A DNA stretch of 64,000 nt from Clavibacter nebraskensis NCPPB 2581 (lineage in GTDB: Bacteria; Actinomycetota; Actinomycetes; Actinomycetales; Microbacteriaceae), in the NCBI RefSeq assembly GCF_000355695.1, contig NC_020891.1, forward strand, positions 1 through 64,000, written 5' to 3'. The position numbers and the translations under genes are program-made. Under the pieces are notes generated by a model. It saw nothing but the letters and a program-made list of their open reading frames with translations, was not told the DNA's origin and did not search any database. Shown one piece after another: positions 39,727 through 47,751 of this stretch (positions are counted from its first letter, which is position 1; the number at the start of each line of letters is the position of its first letter).

Positions 39727-40832
39727 CCGGCGGCACCGGCCGCGTCGGCGTCGGCGTCATCGGCGCGGGCGTCATCTCGGGCACCTACCTGGAGAACATG
39801 ACGGCGATGCCGGACCTCGAGGTCCTGTTCGTCGCCGACATCGACCTCGACCGCGCCCGCGCGCGCGCCGAGGAGCACGGCGTGCCGCACCACGGCACGG
39901 TCGACGAGCTCTTGCGCGTGGACGAGATCGAGATCGTCGTGAACCTCACGCTGCCCGCCACGCACGCGGAGGTCGGCCGGCGGATCGTCGCCGCCGGCAA
40001 GCACGTGTGGAGCGAGAAGCCGCTGGCGCTGGACCACGAGTCCGGCCAGGACCTGCTCGAGGCGGCGCGCGCCGCCGGCGTGCAGGTCGCGTGCGCGCCC
40101 GACACCGTGCTCGGCGCGGGGATCCAGTCGGCCATGCGCGCCATCGCCCGCGGCGACATCGGCGAGCCGCTCACGGCGACGACGCTCTTCCACGTGCCCG
40201 GCCCCGACGCCTGGCACCCGAACCCCGAGTTCCTGTTCGCCAAGGGCGCCGGACCCCTGTTCGACATGGGCCCGTACTACGTCACCACGCTCGTGCACGC
40301 GTTCGGCGCGGCGGAGACGGTGAGCGCGGTCTCCTCGACCTCGCGCACCACCCGCACCATCGGCAGCGGACCCCGCGCGGGCACCGACTTCCCGGTGGAG
40401 GTGCCGACGCACCACGCGGCGCTCATCTCGTTCGCGGGCGGGCAGTCGGCGCAGTCGACGTTCAGCTTCCAGAACGCGCTGCCGCGCATGGGCTTCGTCG
40501 AGATCTCGGGCAGCGAGGGCACGATCGTGCTCCCCGACCCGAACACGTTCGAGGGCGACAGCCAGCTGTGGCGCTTCGGGCAGCAGGAGCCGGAGACGCT
40601 GACGGCTCAGGGGTCCACGTACGGCCGCGGATCCGGTGTGCTCGACCTCGCGCGCAGCATCCGCGGCGGCGACCCGGTGCGCGCGTCCGGCGAGGTCGCG
40701 GCGCACGTGCTCGACGTGCTGCTCGCGATCCGCGACGCGGCCGACAATCGCGAGGTCGTGCAGGTCGCGTCGAGCGTCCAGAAGCCGACGCCGCTCGCGG
40801 AGGACTGGGACCCGGCGGCGGCGACGCTGTAG
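39723..40832 (+). CDS. Gfo/Idh/MocA-family oxidoreductase
   Basis: This NAD(P)-dependent dehydrogenase of sugars or inositols has 369 aa. The Rossmann motif is GVIGAGVIS near residues 11-19. The conserved EKP (HVWSEKPLAL) lies near residues 97-99, and the catalytic region is GPLFDMGPYYVTTLVHAFG. The GTG start overlaps the upstream isomerase stop (GTGA), so both are made from one message. A strong terminator follows 28 bp after the stop. No transporter or regulator accompanies the pair. Confidence 0.92.
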   Translation: MTGGTGRVGVGVIGAGVISGTYLENMTAMPDLEVLFVADIDLDRARARAEEHGVPHHGTVDELLRVDEIEIVVNLTLPATHAEVGRRIVAAGKHVWSEKPLALDHESGQDLLEAARAAGVQVACAPDTVLGAGIQSAMRAIARGDIGEPLTATTLFHVPGPDAWHPNPEFLFAKGAGPLFDMGPYYVTTLVHAFGAAETVSAVSSTSRTTRTIGSGPRAGTDFPVEVPTHHAALISFAGGQSAQSTFSFQNALPRMGFVEISGSEGTIVLPDPNTFEGDSQLWRFGQQEPETLTAQGSTYGRGSGVLDLARSIRGGDPVRASGEVAAHVLDVLLAIRDAADNREVVQVASSVQKPTPLAEDWDPAAATL

Positions 40833-40860
40833 CGCCGCACCCGCACGGACGCTTCGACCA

Positions 40861-40896
40861 GACGGCCCCGCATCCCCTTACGGATGCGGGGCCGTC
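40861..40896 (+). terminator. Terminator after the isomerase/oxidoreductase operon
   Basis: A perfect 15-bp inverted repeat (40861-40875 with 40882-40896) with a 6-nt loop is one of the strongest hairpins in the window. Confidence 0.8.
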
Positions 40897-40937
40897 CCGC
40901 GCTCGGCGGCGGGCGACGCGCGGGGGAGACTGGACCC

Positions 40938-41636
40938 ATGCCCGCACCCTCCGGCCGCCCCGACGACGCCGAGATCGCCGCCCGGCTCGCCGCCGCCCTC
41001 CGCGCGCCCGACGCGTCCGCCCGGCTGCAGGCCGCGCTCACCGCGGGCACCCGGCCGGATCCCGCGCTCGTCGAGGGCCTCATCCACCGCTGCCGCGTCG
41101 AGCCCGACCTCAACGTGCGCGAGATGCTCACGTGGGCGCTGATCCGGCACGACAGGGAGCTCACGATCCCGCCGCTCATCGCGGAGCTGGCCTCGCCCAT
41201 CCCGCAGGCGCGCAGCCAGGCGCTGCACACCCTCTCCAAGATCGGCGACCGGCGCGCCCTGCCCGCGATCGGGCGGCAGCTGCTGCGGGACCCGGACGAG
41301 CACGTCGCGCGCACGGCGTGGCGGACGGCATCGGGCTTGATCGACGCCGACCGCGACCCGACCGGCGCCGGGCTCCTCCTCCGCGAGCTGGCGTCGCAGC
41401 TCGGCCGCGGACCCGCCGAGATGCAGCACAGCCTCACGCGCGCGTTCGTCGCGGTCGGCCGGCTGGCGCAGCCCGCGGTCGAGCGGTCACGACAGGCGGC
41501 CGACGGGCGGGTGCGGATCCATGCGCTCGCCACCCTCGCCATGCTCCGCGACCCGGCCCTCCGCTTCGAGGACGCGATCGACGACGCGCGCCAGCGGTCG
41601 TTCGGCTGCCACCTCGAAGGGTCCGCGCACCCTTAG
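40938..41636 (+). CDS. HEAT-repeat protein
   Basis: The 232-aa protein is made of alpha-helical HEAT/PBS-lyase-like repeats. For example, VREMLTWALIRHDRELTIPPL is followed by ARSQALHTLSKIGDRRALPAI and VARTAWRTASGLI (about 60-200). Such repeats make a protein-binding solenoid; no catalytic motif is visible. ATG at 40938. It stands alone between the terminator and the XRE/PIN module, about 80 bp before the latter, and still has host-like codon use. Confidence 0.8.
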   Translation: MPAPSGRPDDAEIAARLAAALRAPDASARLQAALTAGTRPDPALVEGLIHRCRVEPDLNVREMLTWALIRHDRELTIPPLIAELASPIPQARSQALHTLSKIGDRRALPAIGRQLLRDPDEHVARTAWRTASGLIDADRDPTGAGLLLRELASQLGRGPAEMQHSLTRAFVAVGRLAQPAVERSRQAADGRVRIHALATLAMLRDPALRFEDAIDDARQRSFGCHLEGSAHP

Positions 41637-41707
41637 CCTCTGACGGTCGCGACGCCTCTGCCGGGACCGGATGCGATTCAGAGCAAAGAGGCGCGGTGTG
41701 AGCTCGG

Positions 41708-41726
41708 GTGTGCGAAAGTGGCACAC
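41708..41726. promoter_or_regulatory. Candidate operator of the XRE-ImmA/PIN module
   Basis: GTGTGC (41708-41713) and GCACAC (41721-41726) form a perfect 6-bp inverted repeat with a 7-nt spacer. It directly abuts the ATG at 41727. XRE-containing regulators usually repress their own promoter through such repeats. Its position at the start codon suggests a very short or absent leader. Confidence 0.55.
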
Positions 41727-42956
41727 ATGGATGCAGCGGGGTTGGGGCGACGGATCCACGAAGAGCGGGAGCGCGCCGGGCTGAGTCAGGGGCAGGTCGC
41801 GAGTGCCATCGGGCTCGACAGGACGGCCGTCAACAAGATCGAGGCAGGGATCCGAAAGGTCACGGCGCTCGAGTTGGCCGCCGTGGCCGACGTCCTGGGC
41901 ATGAGGATGGGTCGTCTGTTGGAGGAGCCGCTGCCCGCGATCGTGTCCCATCGTTCCCACCAGGGACTCGAGGTGGTCGATTCCCAGATCGACAAGGCCT
42001 TGGCGGACATCGCCGATGAAGTGGAATTCATCCGGGCACTGGGTCCGTCCGATGCGACGGAGCGTGACCCAAGGGCCGGTGCGTCGCGACTCCCGCAGTC
42101 GGACGAGGAGGCCGAGGCCCTCGCCGGAAAGGCCCGCGATCTGATCGGATATTTGCCGGATGATCCGGCGACACGGCTTGTCGACAGGGTCAGCGGCATC
42201 GGGTTGTGGGCCTTCTCTCGTGAACTCGGCGTGGATACTGCGGACGCGGGGATGATTCGGCTCTCCAGGGGTGGCGTGAGCCTGGTGAACAGCAGCAACA
42301 AGGTCGGTCGACGGCGGCTGGCCCTTGCTCACGAGCTCGGCCACTACCTCGTGCAGGACGACTACACGGTGGACTGGCGTGTGAGCGACGGTGGCGGCAC
42401 GGAGGCGCGGCTGGACCGTTTTGCGCGAGCGGTGCTTCTGCCGGGATCGGCTTTCCCGGAGTTCTGGCGGAGCCAGCTGGAAATCCGTTCGCTCCGCGAA
42501 GCGTCCGTCATCACGGCCTCCACGTTCTACGTCGACATGGCGACGCTCGCACGGCGAGTCAGCGAATTGAGTCTCCCCGGAGAGGTGGACGAGATCCGCC
42601 GGGTGCGTACGACAAAGGCGGACATCGTCGAATGGGGCTTGAACGACACCTCGGAGATGGAGGGGACGAGCTTCCCCACTGCGTACGAGAAGGGCGTATT
42701 GCGGCTGTACCGCGATGAGCAGATCAGCATCGAGCGTGCCCTCGAGCTCCTGCAGGGCACCTACGGCGAGTCAGACCTCCCCGAGAGGAGGTCCGGAGCG
42801 AGGGCGAGCTCTGGAAGTTCGTCTCGTGAGCGCGGCGAGCGATCCGCTGGTCTTCGACACCGGACCGCTGCGGCACTTCGCGATGCAGGGCTGGCTCGGG
42901 CCGCTGCGATTTCTCACAGGCGACAGAGGCGTCGTGGTCCCGGAATCCGTCGATAG
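41727..42956 (+). CDS. XRE-HTH / ImmA-IrrE zinc peptidase protein with frameshifted C-terminus
   Basis: An XRE helix-turn-helix (about 5-60; LSQGQVASAIGLDRTAVNKIE) is fused to an ImmA/IrrE metallopeptidase (COG2856). The zinc motif is HELGH at 202-206, with the downstream ARLDRFARAVLLP helix supplying the likely third ligand. ATG 41727 is preferred to GTG 41718, which lies inside the operator-like repeat. After about residue 355 the frame enters basic, unconserved sequence and overlaps the PIN gene by 131 bp. One extra C in the run at 42779-42782 would restore an ending ELWKFVS with a GTGA overlap. Codon use is visibly less GC-biased than that of the neighbours, suggesting transfer. Likely the antitoxin/regulator. 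Confidence 0.82.
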   Translation: MDAAGLGRRIHEERERAGLSQGQVASAIGLDRTAVNKIEAGIRKVTALELAAVADVLGMRMGRLLEEPLPAIVSHRSHQGLEVVDSQIDKALADIADEVEFIRALGPSDATERDPRAGASRLPQSDEEAEALAGKARDLIGYLPDDPATRLVDRVSGIGLWAFSRELGVDTADAGMIRLSRGGVSLVNSSNKVGRRRLALAHELGHYLVQDDYTVDWRVSDGGGTEARLDRFARAVLLPGSAFPEFWRSQLEIRSLREASVITASTFYVDMATLARRVSELSLPGEVDEIRRVRTTKADIVEWGLNDTSEMEGTSFPTAYEKGVLRLYRDEQISIERALELLQGTYGESDLPERRSGARASSGSSSRERGERSAGLRHRTAAALRDAGLARAAAISHRRQRRRGPGIRR

Positions 42957-43371
42957 GGAGTTGCGTGCCCAGGCGGATGATCACCATGAACTGCGCATGG
43001 TGATCGACGTGGACTGGATAGATGTCCATCGTGCCGATGACATGGAGCATCTCGCCGCATTCGCTCGCTACGAGCGACGACTCGTGGTCGACGGGAAGAA
43101 CCTCGGTGAATGCGGAGTCCTCGCCTTGGGTGCCACGAAGGGCTGGGAGATGGTGCTCGACAACGCCGCTCCTCGCGCGATCGCCGAGTCGGAACGGCGT
43201 CGCGTGACCGCTACCGTCCCCCTGCTCTGCCAGGCGATCCGCGCCGGCCAGCTCACGGTCCCCATGACGGAGCAGTTGGCAGATGAGCTCATCATGGGCA
43301 AGTACTTCCTGCCCTTCCCGGTCGGCGGCTTCAAGGCGTACGCGCTGGAGCAGGGTCTCATCGACTACTGA
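42826..43371 (+). CDS. PIN-like nuclease domain protein (putative toxin)
   Basis: The 181-aa product starts with a PIN-type strand PLVFDTGPL (D11) and has E45 in VPESVDREL. E95 lies in GECGVLALG and D112 in MVLDNAAPRA, the acidic set expected for PIN ribonucleases. GTG at 42826 is chosen because it follows the reconstructed end of the upstream gene as GTGA. Association with an XRE-ImmA/IrrE gene suggests a toxin-antitoxin or defence pair; this is inference from context. Codon use is less GC-rich than flanking genes. Confidence 0.78.
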   Translation: MSAASDPLVFDTGPLRHFAMQGWLGPLRFLTGDRGVVVPESVDRELRAQADDHHELRMVIDVDWIDVHRADDMEHLAAFARYERRLVVDGKNLGECGVLALGATKGWEMVLDNAAPRAIAESERRRVTATVPLLCQAIRAGQLTVPMTEQLADELIMGKYFLPFPVGGFKAYALEQGLIDY

Positions 43372-43435
43372 TCCCGTGAGCTCCCCGGACGGCGGCCCTT
43401 CCCCGCGCTGACCCGCGTGCCTAGGGTGGCGGCAC

Positions 43436-43456
43436 GGCGCCCCGCGACGGGGCGCC
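43436..43456. terminator. Hairpin between the PIN gene and the hydrolase gene
   Basis: A 9-bp perfect inverted repeat (43436-43444 with 43448-43456) with a 3-nt loop lies 65 bp after the PIN stop. It may terminate the foreign module. Confidence 0.5.
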
Positions 43457-43495
43457 CGGATCCGCGCCCGCGCGCGGTCGACGAGAGGCGCGCCC

Positions 43496-44086
43496 ATGGC
43501 CGAGATCGTGCTGTTCCACCACGTGCAGGGCCGGACCCCCGGCGTCCTCGCGTTCGCTGACGCGCTGCGGGACGCCGGCCACGCCGTGCACGTGCCCGAC
43601 CTCTTCGACGGCGCGCTGCCCGGCACCATCGAGGCGGGACTCGCGCTGATGGCGGGCCTCGCCGACCACGTCGTCGCCGAGCGCACCGACCTGGCCCTCG
43701 CCGGGCTGCCCGCCGAGCTGGTCTACGCGGGCGTCTCGTGGGGCGGATCCATCGCGCAGCGCCTCGCGCAGACCCGCCCGGGTGCCCGCGGCGCGCTCCT
43801 CTACGAGTCCTTCGTGTCGCTCTCCGCGGAGTGGGCGTTCGGGCCGTGGCCGGCGGGCGTGCCCGTGCAGGTGCACGGCATGGCGCGGGATCCGTTCTTC
43901 GCCGGCGAGGGCGACCTCGACGGCGCGCGCGAGCTGGTCGCCGAGGTCGGCCCCGAGCTCGCCGAGGTCTTCGTCTACGACGGCGACGCGCACCTGTTCA
44001 CGGACGCGTCGCTGCCGTCGTCGGATCCCGTCGCCACGGCCCTCGTGCTCGAACGGTCACTGGAGCTCCTAGCCCGGATCGGCTGA
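43496..44086 (+). CDS. Dienelactone hydrolase-family protein
   Basis: This is a 196-aa alpha/beta-hydrolase of the dienelactone hydrolase type. It starts AEIVLFHHVQG, the nucleophile is S81 in YAGVSWGGSIAQ (Cys in classical enzymes), and the catalytic His lies in YDGDAHLFTD near the C-terminus. AGAGG precedes the ATG by about 11 nt. The substrate is unknown; such proteins often hydrolyse small lactones or esters. It converges on the MFS gene with 9 bp between stops. Confidence 0.85.
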   Translation: MAEIVLFHHVQGRTPGVLAFADALRDAGHAVHVPDLFDGALPGTIEAGLALMAGLADHVVAERTDLALAGLPAELVYAGVSWGGSIAQRLAQTRPGARGALLYESFVSLSAEWAFGPWPAGVPVQVHGMARDPFFAGEGDLDGARELVAEVGPELAEVFVYDGDAHLFTDASLPSSDPVATALVLERSLELLARIG

Positions 44087-44095
44087 GCCGCCCGC

Positions 44096-45583
44096 TCACG
44101 CCGCGACGCGCTCGGCCTCGGGCGCCGCCGGCTCCTCCGTCGTGCGGGAGTCGCTGAGCGACAGCGCACCGACCGTCGCGATCACGCCGGTCAGCACGGC
44201 GACCACGAGGTAGGCGGCGCGCTCGCCCGCGAAGAAGGAGTGGATCAGGTCGCTGCTCCACGCACCTGCCGGGAGCGCCGTCGTGACGAGGGCCGCGATG
44301 AGCGTGCCGACGACCGCCGTGCCGAGGCTCGTGCCGAGCTCCTGCGCGGTGTCGTTGAGGGCGGCGCCGATGGAGGTGCGGTTCGCGGGCATCGCCTCGA
44401 CGAGGGCGACCGCGCAGATGGTCATGATGGTCCGCAGCCCGATGGTGAACACGATCATCGTCGCCATGATGGCGAGGTAGCCGTGCTCGACGGCCCAGGC
44501 CAGGCCGACGAGCCCGCCCACCAGGAAGCCGGTGCCGAGGAGGCACGCCATGCGGTGGCCGAGGCGGACGGCGAACCGCTCGGCGAGGGGGCTCGCGGCG
44601 ATCATCGTGACGATGATGGGCAGGTTCGCGAGGCCGGCCCGCATGGGGCTCCAGCCGTACGCGTACTGGAAGTGCAGGATCAGCCCGAACATGATGCTGG
44701 CGAACGCGACCGACGCCCCGAGCTGCGTCAGCGCGGCGCCGCGGACGGGTCCCGTGCGGAAGATCGCGAGGTCGATCATGGGCGAGGCCGCGCGGCGTTC
44801 GCGGAGGACGAAGCCCGCGACCGCGGCGACGGCGCCGAGCGCGCAGGCGAGCGTGACGGGCGCGAGCCACCCGTGCTCCACGCCGCTCGTGAGCGTGTAG
44901 CAGCCGAGCCCGATCGCGGCGACGGTGAGCGCCGTGCCCGGCAGGTCGAGGCGCTCGGTGGTGAGGTCGTCGCGGCGGTCGGCGGGGACGCCGCCGCGGA
45001 CGCCGATCCACACGAGCAGCGCGAGGGGCGCGTTGATCACGAGCAGCCACTGCCAGCTGACGGCGCCGAGGATCGAGCCGCCGAGGAGCGGGCCGAGGAC
45101 GAAGCCGGACATGCCGACGACCATGACGATCGTGATGGCGCGCATGCGCAGCCTCTCGTCGTCGAAGAGGCGGAAGATCAGCGACATCGTGACGGGCGCC
45201 ATGGCGGCCGCGGCAGCGCCGAGCGCCGCGCGCAGGGCGATGAGCTCGCCGATGTCGGTGACGAGGACGACGGCGAGGCTGATGAGCCCGAACGCCGCGA
45301 GGCCGATCAGGAGGACGCGGCGGCGGCCGAACCGGTCGGCGGCGGATCCCGCGGTCAGCAGCAGCCCGCCGAAGGTGAGGGAGTAGGCGCCCGTGACCCA
45401 CTGGAGCCCGGTCGTGCCGCTGTCGAGCGCGCGCCCGATCGTCGGCAGCGCGATCGACAGCAGAGTGTTGTCGACCATCTCGACGAAGAAGGCCAGGCAG
45501 AGCGCGGCGAGCGGGATGGCCGCGGCGCGGAGGGAGGCGTGCGTGCGGGGCGGGGCGGAAGCGGTGGGGGTCGTCGTGCTCAT
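44096..45583 (-). CDS. MFS drug-efflux transporter, 14-helix DHA2 family
   Basis: The 495-aa protein has about 14 hydrophobic segments. DHA2 motifs are LQWVTGAYSLTFGGLLLTAG and the loop motif GSAADRFGRRRVLLIG after helix 2. An MVDNTLLSIALPTIG stretch in helix 1 is typical of multidrug/H+ antiporters. It is divergent from a TetR gene; the 72-bp gap carries three operator-like palindromes, so expression is probably drug-inducible. Substrate unknown. Confidence 0.92.
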   Translation of the reverse strand: MSTTTPTASAPPRTHASLRAAAIPLAALCLAFFVEMVDNTLLSIALPTIGRALDSGTTGLQWVTGAYSLTFGGLLLTAGSAADRFGRRRVLLIGLAAFGLISLAVVLVTDIGELIALRAALGAAAAAMAPVTMSLIFRLFDDERLRMRAITIVMVVGMSGFVLGPLLGGSILGAVSWQWLLVINAPLALLVWIGVRGGVPADRRDDLTTERLDLPGTALTVAAIGLGCYTLTSGVEHGWLAPVTLACALGAVAAVAGFVLRERRAASPMIDLAIFRTGPVRGAALTQLGASVAFASIMFGLILHFQYAYGWSPMRAGLANLPIIVTMIAASPLAERFAVRLGHRMACLLGTGFLVGGLVGLAWAVEHGYLAIMATMIVFTIGLRTIMTICAVALVEAMPANRTSIGAALNDTAQELGTSLGTAVVGTLIAALVTTALPAGAWSSDLIHSFFAGERAAYLVVAVLTGVIATVGALSLSDSRTTEEPAAPEAERVAA

Positions 45584-45596
45584 GGGGTCCTCTTCT

Positions 45597-45653
45597 TATC
45601 GAACGCCGTACGAGTATCGGACGACGTTCGATAGTATGGAACGTCGTTCGGTA
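45597..45653. promoter_or_regulatory. Tandem TetR operator-like palindromes
   Basis: Three related 19-bp units occupy the MFS-TetR gap. The best, 45615-45633, reads TATCGGACG-A-CGTTCGATA (8 of 9 arm positions pair). The second, 45635-45653, reads TATGGAACG-T-CGTTCGGTA (7 of 9). A weaker third is at 45597-45615 (6 of 9). They overlap both start regions. Spacing of 18-20 bp would place repressor dimers on nearly the same DNA face. Confidence 0.7.
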
Positions 45654-45655
45654 GG

Positions 45656-46411
45656 ATGCAAGGCATGGCAGCGGATCCCCCCACCGAGAAGAGCGGTCCC
45701 CCGACGGCGCCCGCGCGTGCGCGGGGACGCCAGCGGGCCTCGCACTCGCTCGACACGGTGCTCGCGGAGGCGATCGCGATCCTCGACGAGTCGGGGGAGA
45801 GGGCGCTCACGTTCCGGGCGCTGGCGGCGCGGCTCGGCGGCGGCGTCGCGAGCATCTACTGGTACGTCGCGAGCCGCGACGAGCTCCTCGAGAAGGTGAC
45901 CGAGGAGGTCATGGGCCGGGTCCTGACGGAGACGGAGCCGCTCACCCGCGGATCCGACCCGGTCGAGAACGTGCGCGCCGTCGCCCTCGCGCTCTTCGAC
46001 GAACTCGTGCGCCGGCCCTGGTTCGGGCAGTACATGCTCCGGAACACCGGGCTGCAGCCCAACTCGATGATGATGTACGAGCGGATCGGCCAGCAGCTCC
46101 TGGGGCTCGACCTCACGCCAGGGCAGCGCTTCCATGCGGTGTCGTCCATCGTCAGCTACGTCGTCGGCGTCGCGGCCGACCTCGCGGAGCCGCCGCCGAA
46201 GGAGTTCCTGGAGAGCGGGCTGGATCGTGAGGGGTTCCTGGGGACGCTCGCCGACCGCTGGCGGGAGCTCGACCCCGAGGAGTACCCGTTCGCGCACGAC
46301 GCCGCGGGCGAGATGGCGGCCCACGACGACCTCGACGTGTTCCGCTCCGGGCTCGACCTGCTGCTCGCGGGGGTCCGGCAGCAGGCGGGGCTGCCGCCGG
46401 CGTCGTCGTGA
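45656..46411 (+). CDS. TetR-family regulator of the divergent MFS pump
   Basis: The 251-aa protein has a disordered start, a TetR DNA-binding domain (about 32-80; LTFRALAARLGGGVASIYWYVASRDELLE) and a TetR_C-type ligand-binding half. The residues IYWYV in the recognition helix match TetR-class regulators of tetracycline-like pumps. ATG at 45656; a second in-frame ATG at 45665 is equally possible. It should repress the divergent efflux gene through the palindromes between them. Confidence 0.88.
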   Translation: MQGMAADPPTEKSGPPTAPARARGRQRASHSLDTVLAEAIAILDESGERALTFRALAARLGGGVASIYWYVASRDELLEKVTEEVMGRVLTETEPLTRGSDPVENVRAVALALFDELVRRPWFGQYMLRNTGLQPNSMMMYERIGQQLLGLDLTPGQRFHAVSSIVSYVVGVAADLAEPPPKEFLESGLDREGFLGTLADRWRELDPEEYPFAHDAAGEMAAHDDLDVFRSGLDLLLAGVRQQAGLPPASS

Positions 46412-46421
46412 CCGGCTGGCT

Positions 46422-46670
46422 CTAGGGCGCGGGCACCGCGGCCAGCAGCTGCTCCGCGTCGCGACGCGCCTCCGAGATCTCGGCCGTCCCGAGCCCGCAG
46501 GCACGCAGGCACGTGGCGGCGATCGCGTCGCGGTCGGCGTCGCCCGGCTCGCCGCGGCGGCGGAGCTGGATCACGAGCTCGGCCAGCTGGATCAGCTCGG
46601 CGGAGGCACGTTCCGCGGTCGTGTTCGACGAGGCCTCGCGGCGGATCCGGATGCGGTCGCCCTCGCCCGA
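46422..46670 (-). pseudogene. Possible gene remnant (3' coding-like segment)
   Basis: The - strand frame ending at the TAG at 46422 reads like coding sequence for about 80 codons (for example ERASAELIQLAELVIQLRRR). It has no start codon before it runs into the 57-aa gene upstream. I read it as the tail of a decayed gene; no family is recognised. Confidence 0.3.
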
Positions 46671-46775
46671 TGTCGAGGTGCAGGGCGATGTCGGAATGGC
46701 ACGCCACGCGCTCGCATGGTCGCCCTCGCGGACGATGACTCGGCGGAGGCCTCCCCGACACGGACGGGCAAAGGA

Positions 46776-46809
46776 AGAAGCCCACCGAGTCGATCCTCGA
46801 TGGGCTTCT
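46776..46809 (-). terminator. Terminator after the secreted-peptide operon
   Basis: A 9-bp perfect outer stem (46776-46784 with 46801-46809) encloses a second short stem (CGAG/CTCG). It begins 11 bp beyond the stop of the 57-aa gene and fits as that operon's terminator. Confidence 0.65.
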
Positions 46810-46819
46810 CGTGTCGGCG

Positions 46820-46993
46820 TCAGCGTTCGGAGCGCGTGGGGGTGAACATCCTGAACACCCGCATGCCCACGGCGAACAGCACGCACGCGATGACGAAGGC
46901 GACGATGCGGAAGTCATGCGGTACGAGCGCGACCCCCCCGAGGAGGATCGCCGCCATGGCCAGAGTCGCTGCAAGCGATTTCCGTGTGGTCAT
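46820..46993 (-). CDS. 57-aa two-helix membrane protein
   Basis: The product starts MTTRKSLAATLAMAAILLGG and ends FTPTRSER. It has two hydrophobic helices (about 7-24 and 29-46) linked by a short PHDFR loop, with positive charges at both ends, so both termini should be cytoplasmic. AGGAAGTGA is 3 bp before the ATG. It lies 10 bp after the gene for a secreted four-cysteine peptide and shares its message. Size, topology and position recall immunity proteins of small bacteriocins, but no family match is claimed. Confidence 0.7.
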   Translation of the reverse strand: MTTRKSLAATLAMAAILLGGVALVPHDFRIVAFVIACVLFAVGMRVFRMFTPTRSER

Positions 46994-47003
46994 CGGTCAC
47001 TTC

Positions 47004-47360
47004 CTATACGAACAGGGCTCCGATGCATCCGAATGCACCGGCGGCGATGAGTCTAGCGGCGATGACGCGGGCGTCGCCCTTCGAGATGAAGTGGTCCGCG
47101 ACGAGCGCGCCCACCGCGATGCCGGCACCCCGGTAGCACTTCAGCTCGGCGGCGGTCGGCGTGTGGGACTGGACCTCGGTCTTGACGCAGTCCTTGTACG
47201 CCTGTGAAACGTGCCCCTTCGTGTGAGGCAGGCTGGCGCAGAGGTCGGCGAGACTGTCGATCGCGTGTGCGGGAGCGGGCGGGGTTGCCACAGCGGCGCC
47301 CCCGCCGAGAAGCGCCCCGGTGAGCGCCAAGCCCGCCACTGTCATGCGGATGTTCTTCAT
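47004..47360 (-). CDS. Secreted small protein with four cysteines
   Basis: The 118-aa precursor has a clear Sec signal peptide (positive start, hydrophobic core 8-25, cleavage expected after APAHA at 33). The mature part of about 85 aa contains C41, C58, C75 and C112. It ends in a glycine/alanine-rich hydrophobic stretch (about 77-118). GGAGAA precedes the ATG. The 57-aa membrane protein follows 10 bp later. The shape (exported, cysteine-bonded, hydrophobic C-terminal half) is compatible with a bacteriocin-like or cell-surface peptide. I do not recognise the family. Confidence 0.75.
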   Translation of the reverse strand: MKNIRMTVAGLALTGALLGGGAAVATPPAPAHAIDSLADLCASLPHTKGHVSQAYKDCVKTEVQSHTPTAAELKCYRGAGIAVGALVADHFISKGDARVIAARLIAAGAFGCIGALFV

Positions 47361-47751
47361 GGGTTCTCCTCGTCCGGGACGGATTCTGAATTGTCAAGCT
47401 AGAGCGGGGAGCGGGACGATTTCAAAGCCCGGCGAGGCGTGGCAGACCGTTCCCGCTCGAGGCCCCACGAGTCGGCGTCCACGATCAGCTCCTCCCGGCG
47501 TTCGCGTGCACGGGCCCAGCACTCCTGCGCCGCGACGACGCCGGAGCCGGGACACCCGGGCAGCTCCGCTCACCAGCTCCGCGGTCCCCACCCGTCGCCG
47601 CGCACGTCGATCATGCGACAGGGCAGATGCCCTCTCATCCGGACGTCCTGCCCGCGCGCCGAATCGCAGCACCGGGGCGCGCGGGCCGTCGACAGGGGCC
47701 GGCAGCGCGTGGCTGCTGGCCCCTCCTCACGTGCCTCGCATCGAGATCAGC
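47361..47751. other. 391-bp gap with possible coding remnant
   Basis: No intact gene is supported. A TTGACA (- strand, 47397-47392) lies 31 bp upstream of the secreted-peptide ATG. The - strand frame ending at 47399 reads like a protein tail (AQECWARARERREELIVDADSWG in part) without a start, suggesting a decayed gene. The rest shows nothing recognisable. Confidence 0.35.

Noticed and set aside
41640-43380. Prophage or integrative element around the XRE/PIN module
   Set aside because: No integrase, attachment repeats, transposase or phage structural genes were found on either side; only a two-gene transfer is supported.
47394-47672. A 92-codon frame on the - strand in the gap before the CAR gene
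   Set aside because: No plausible ribosome site, no conserved pattern, and a different frame of the same strand looks more protein-like but has no start.
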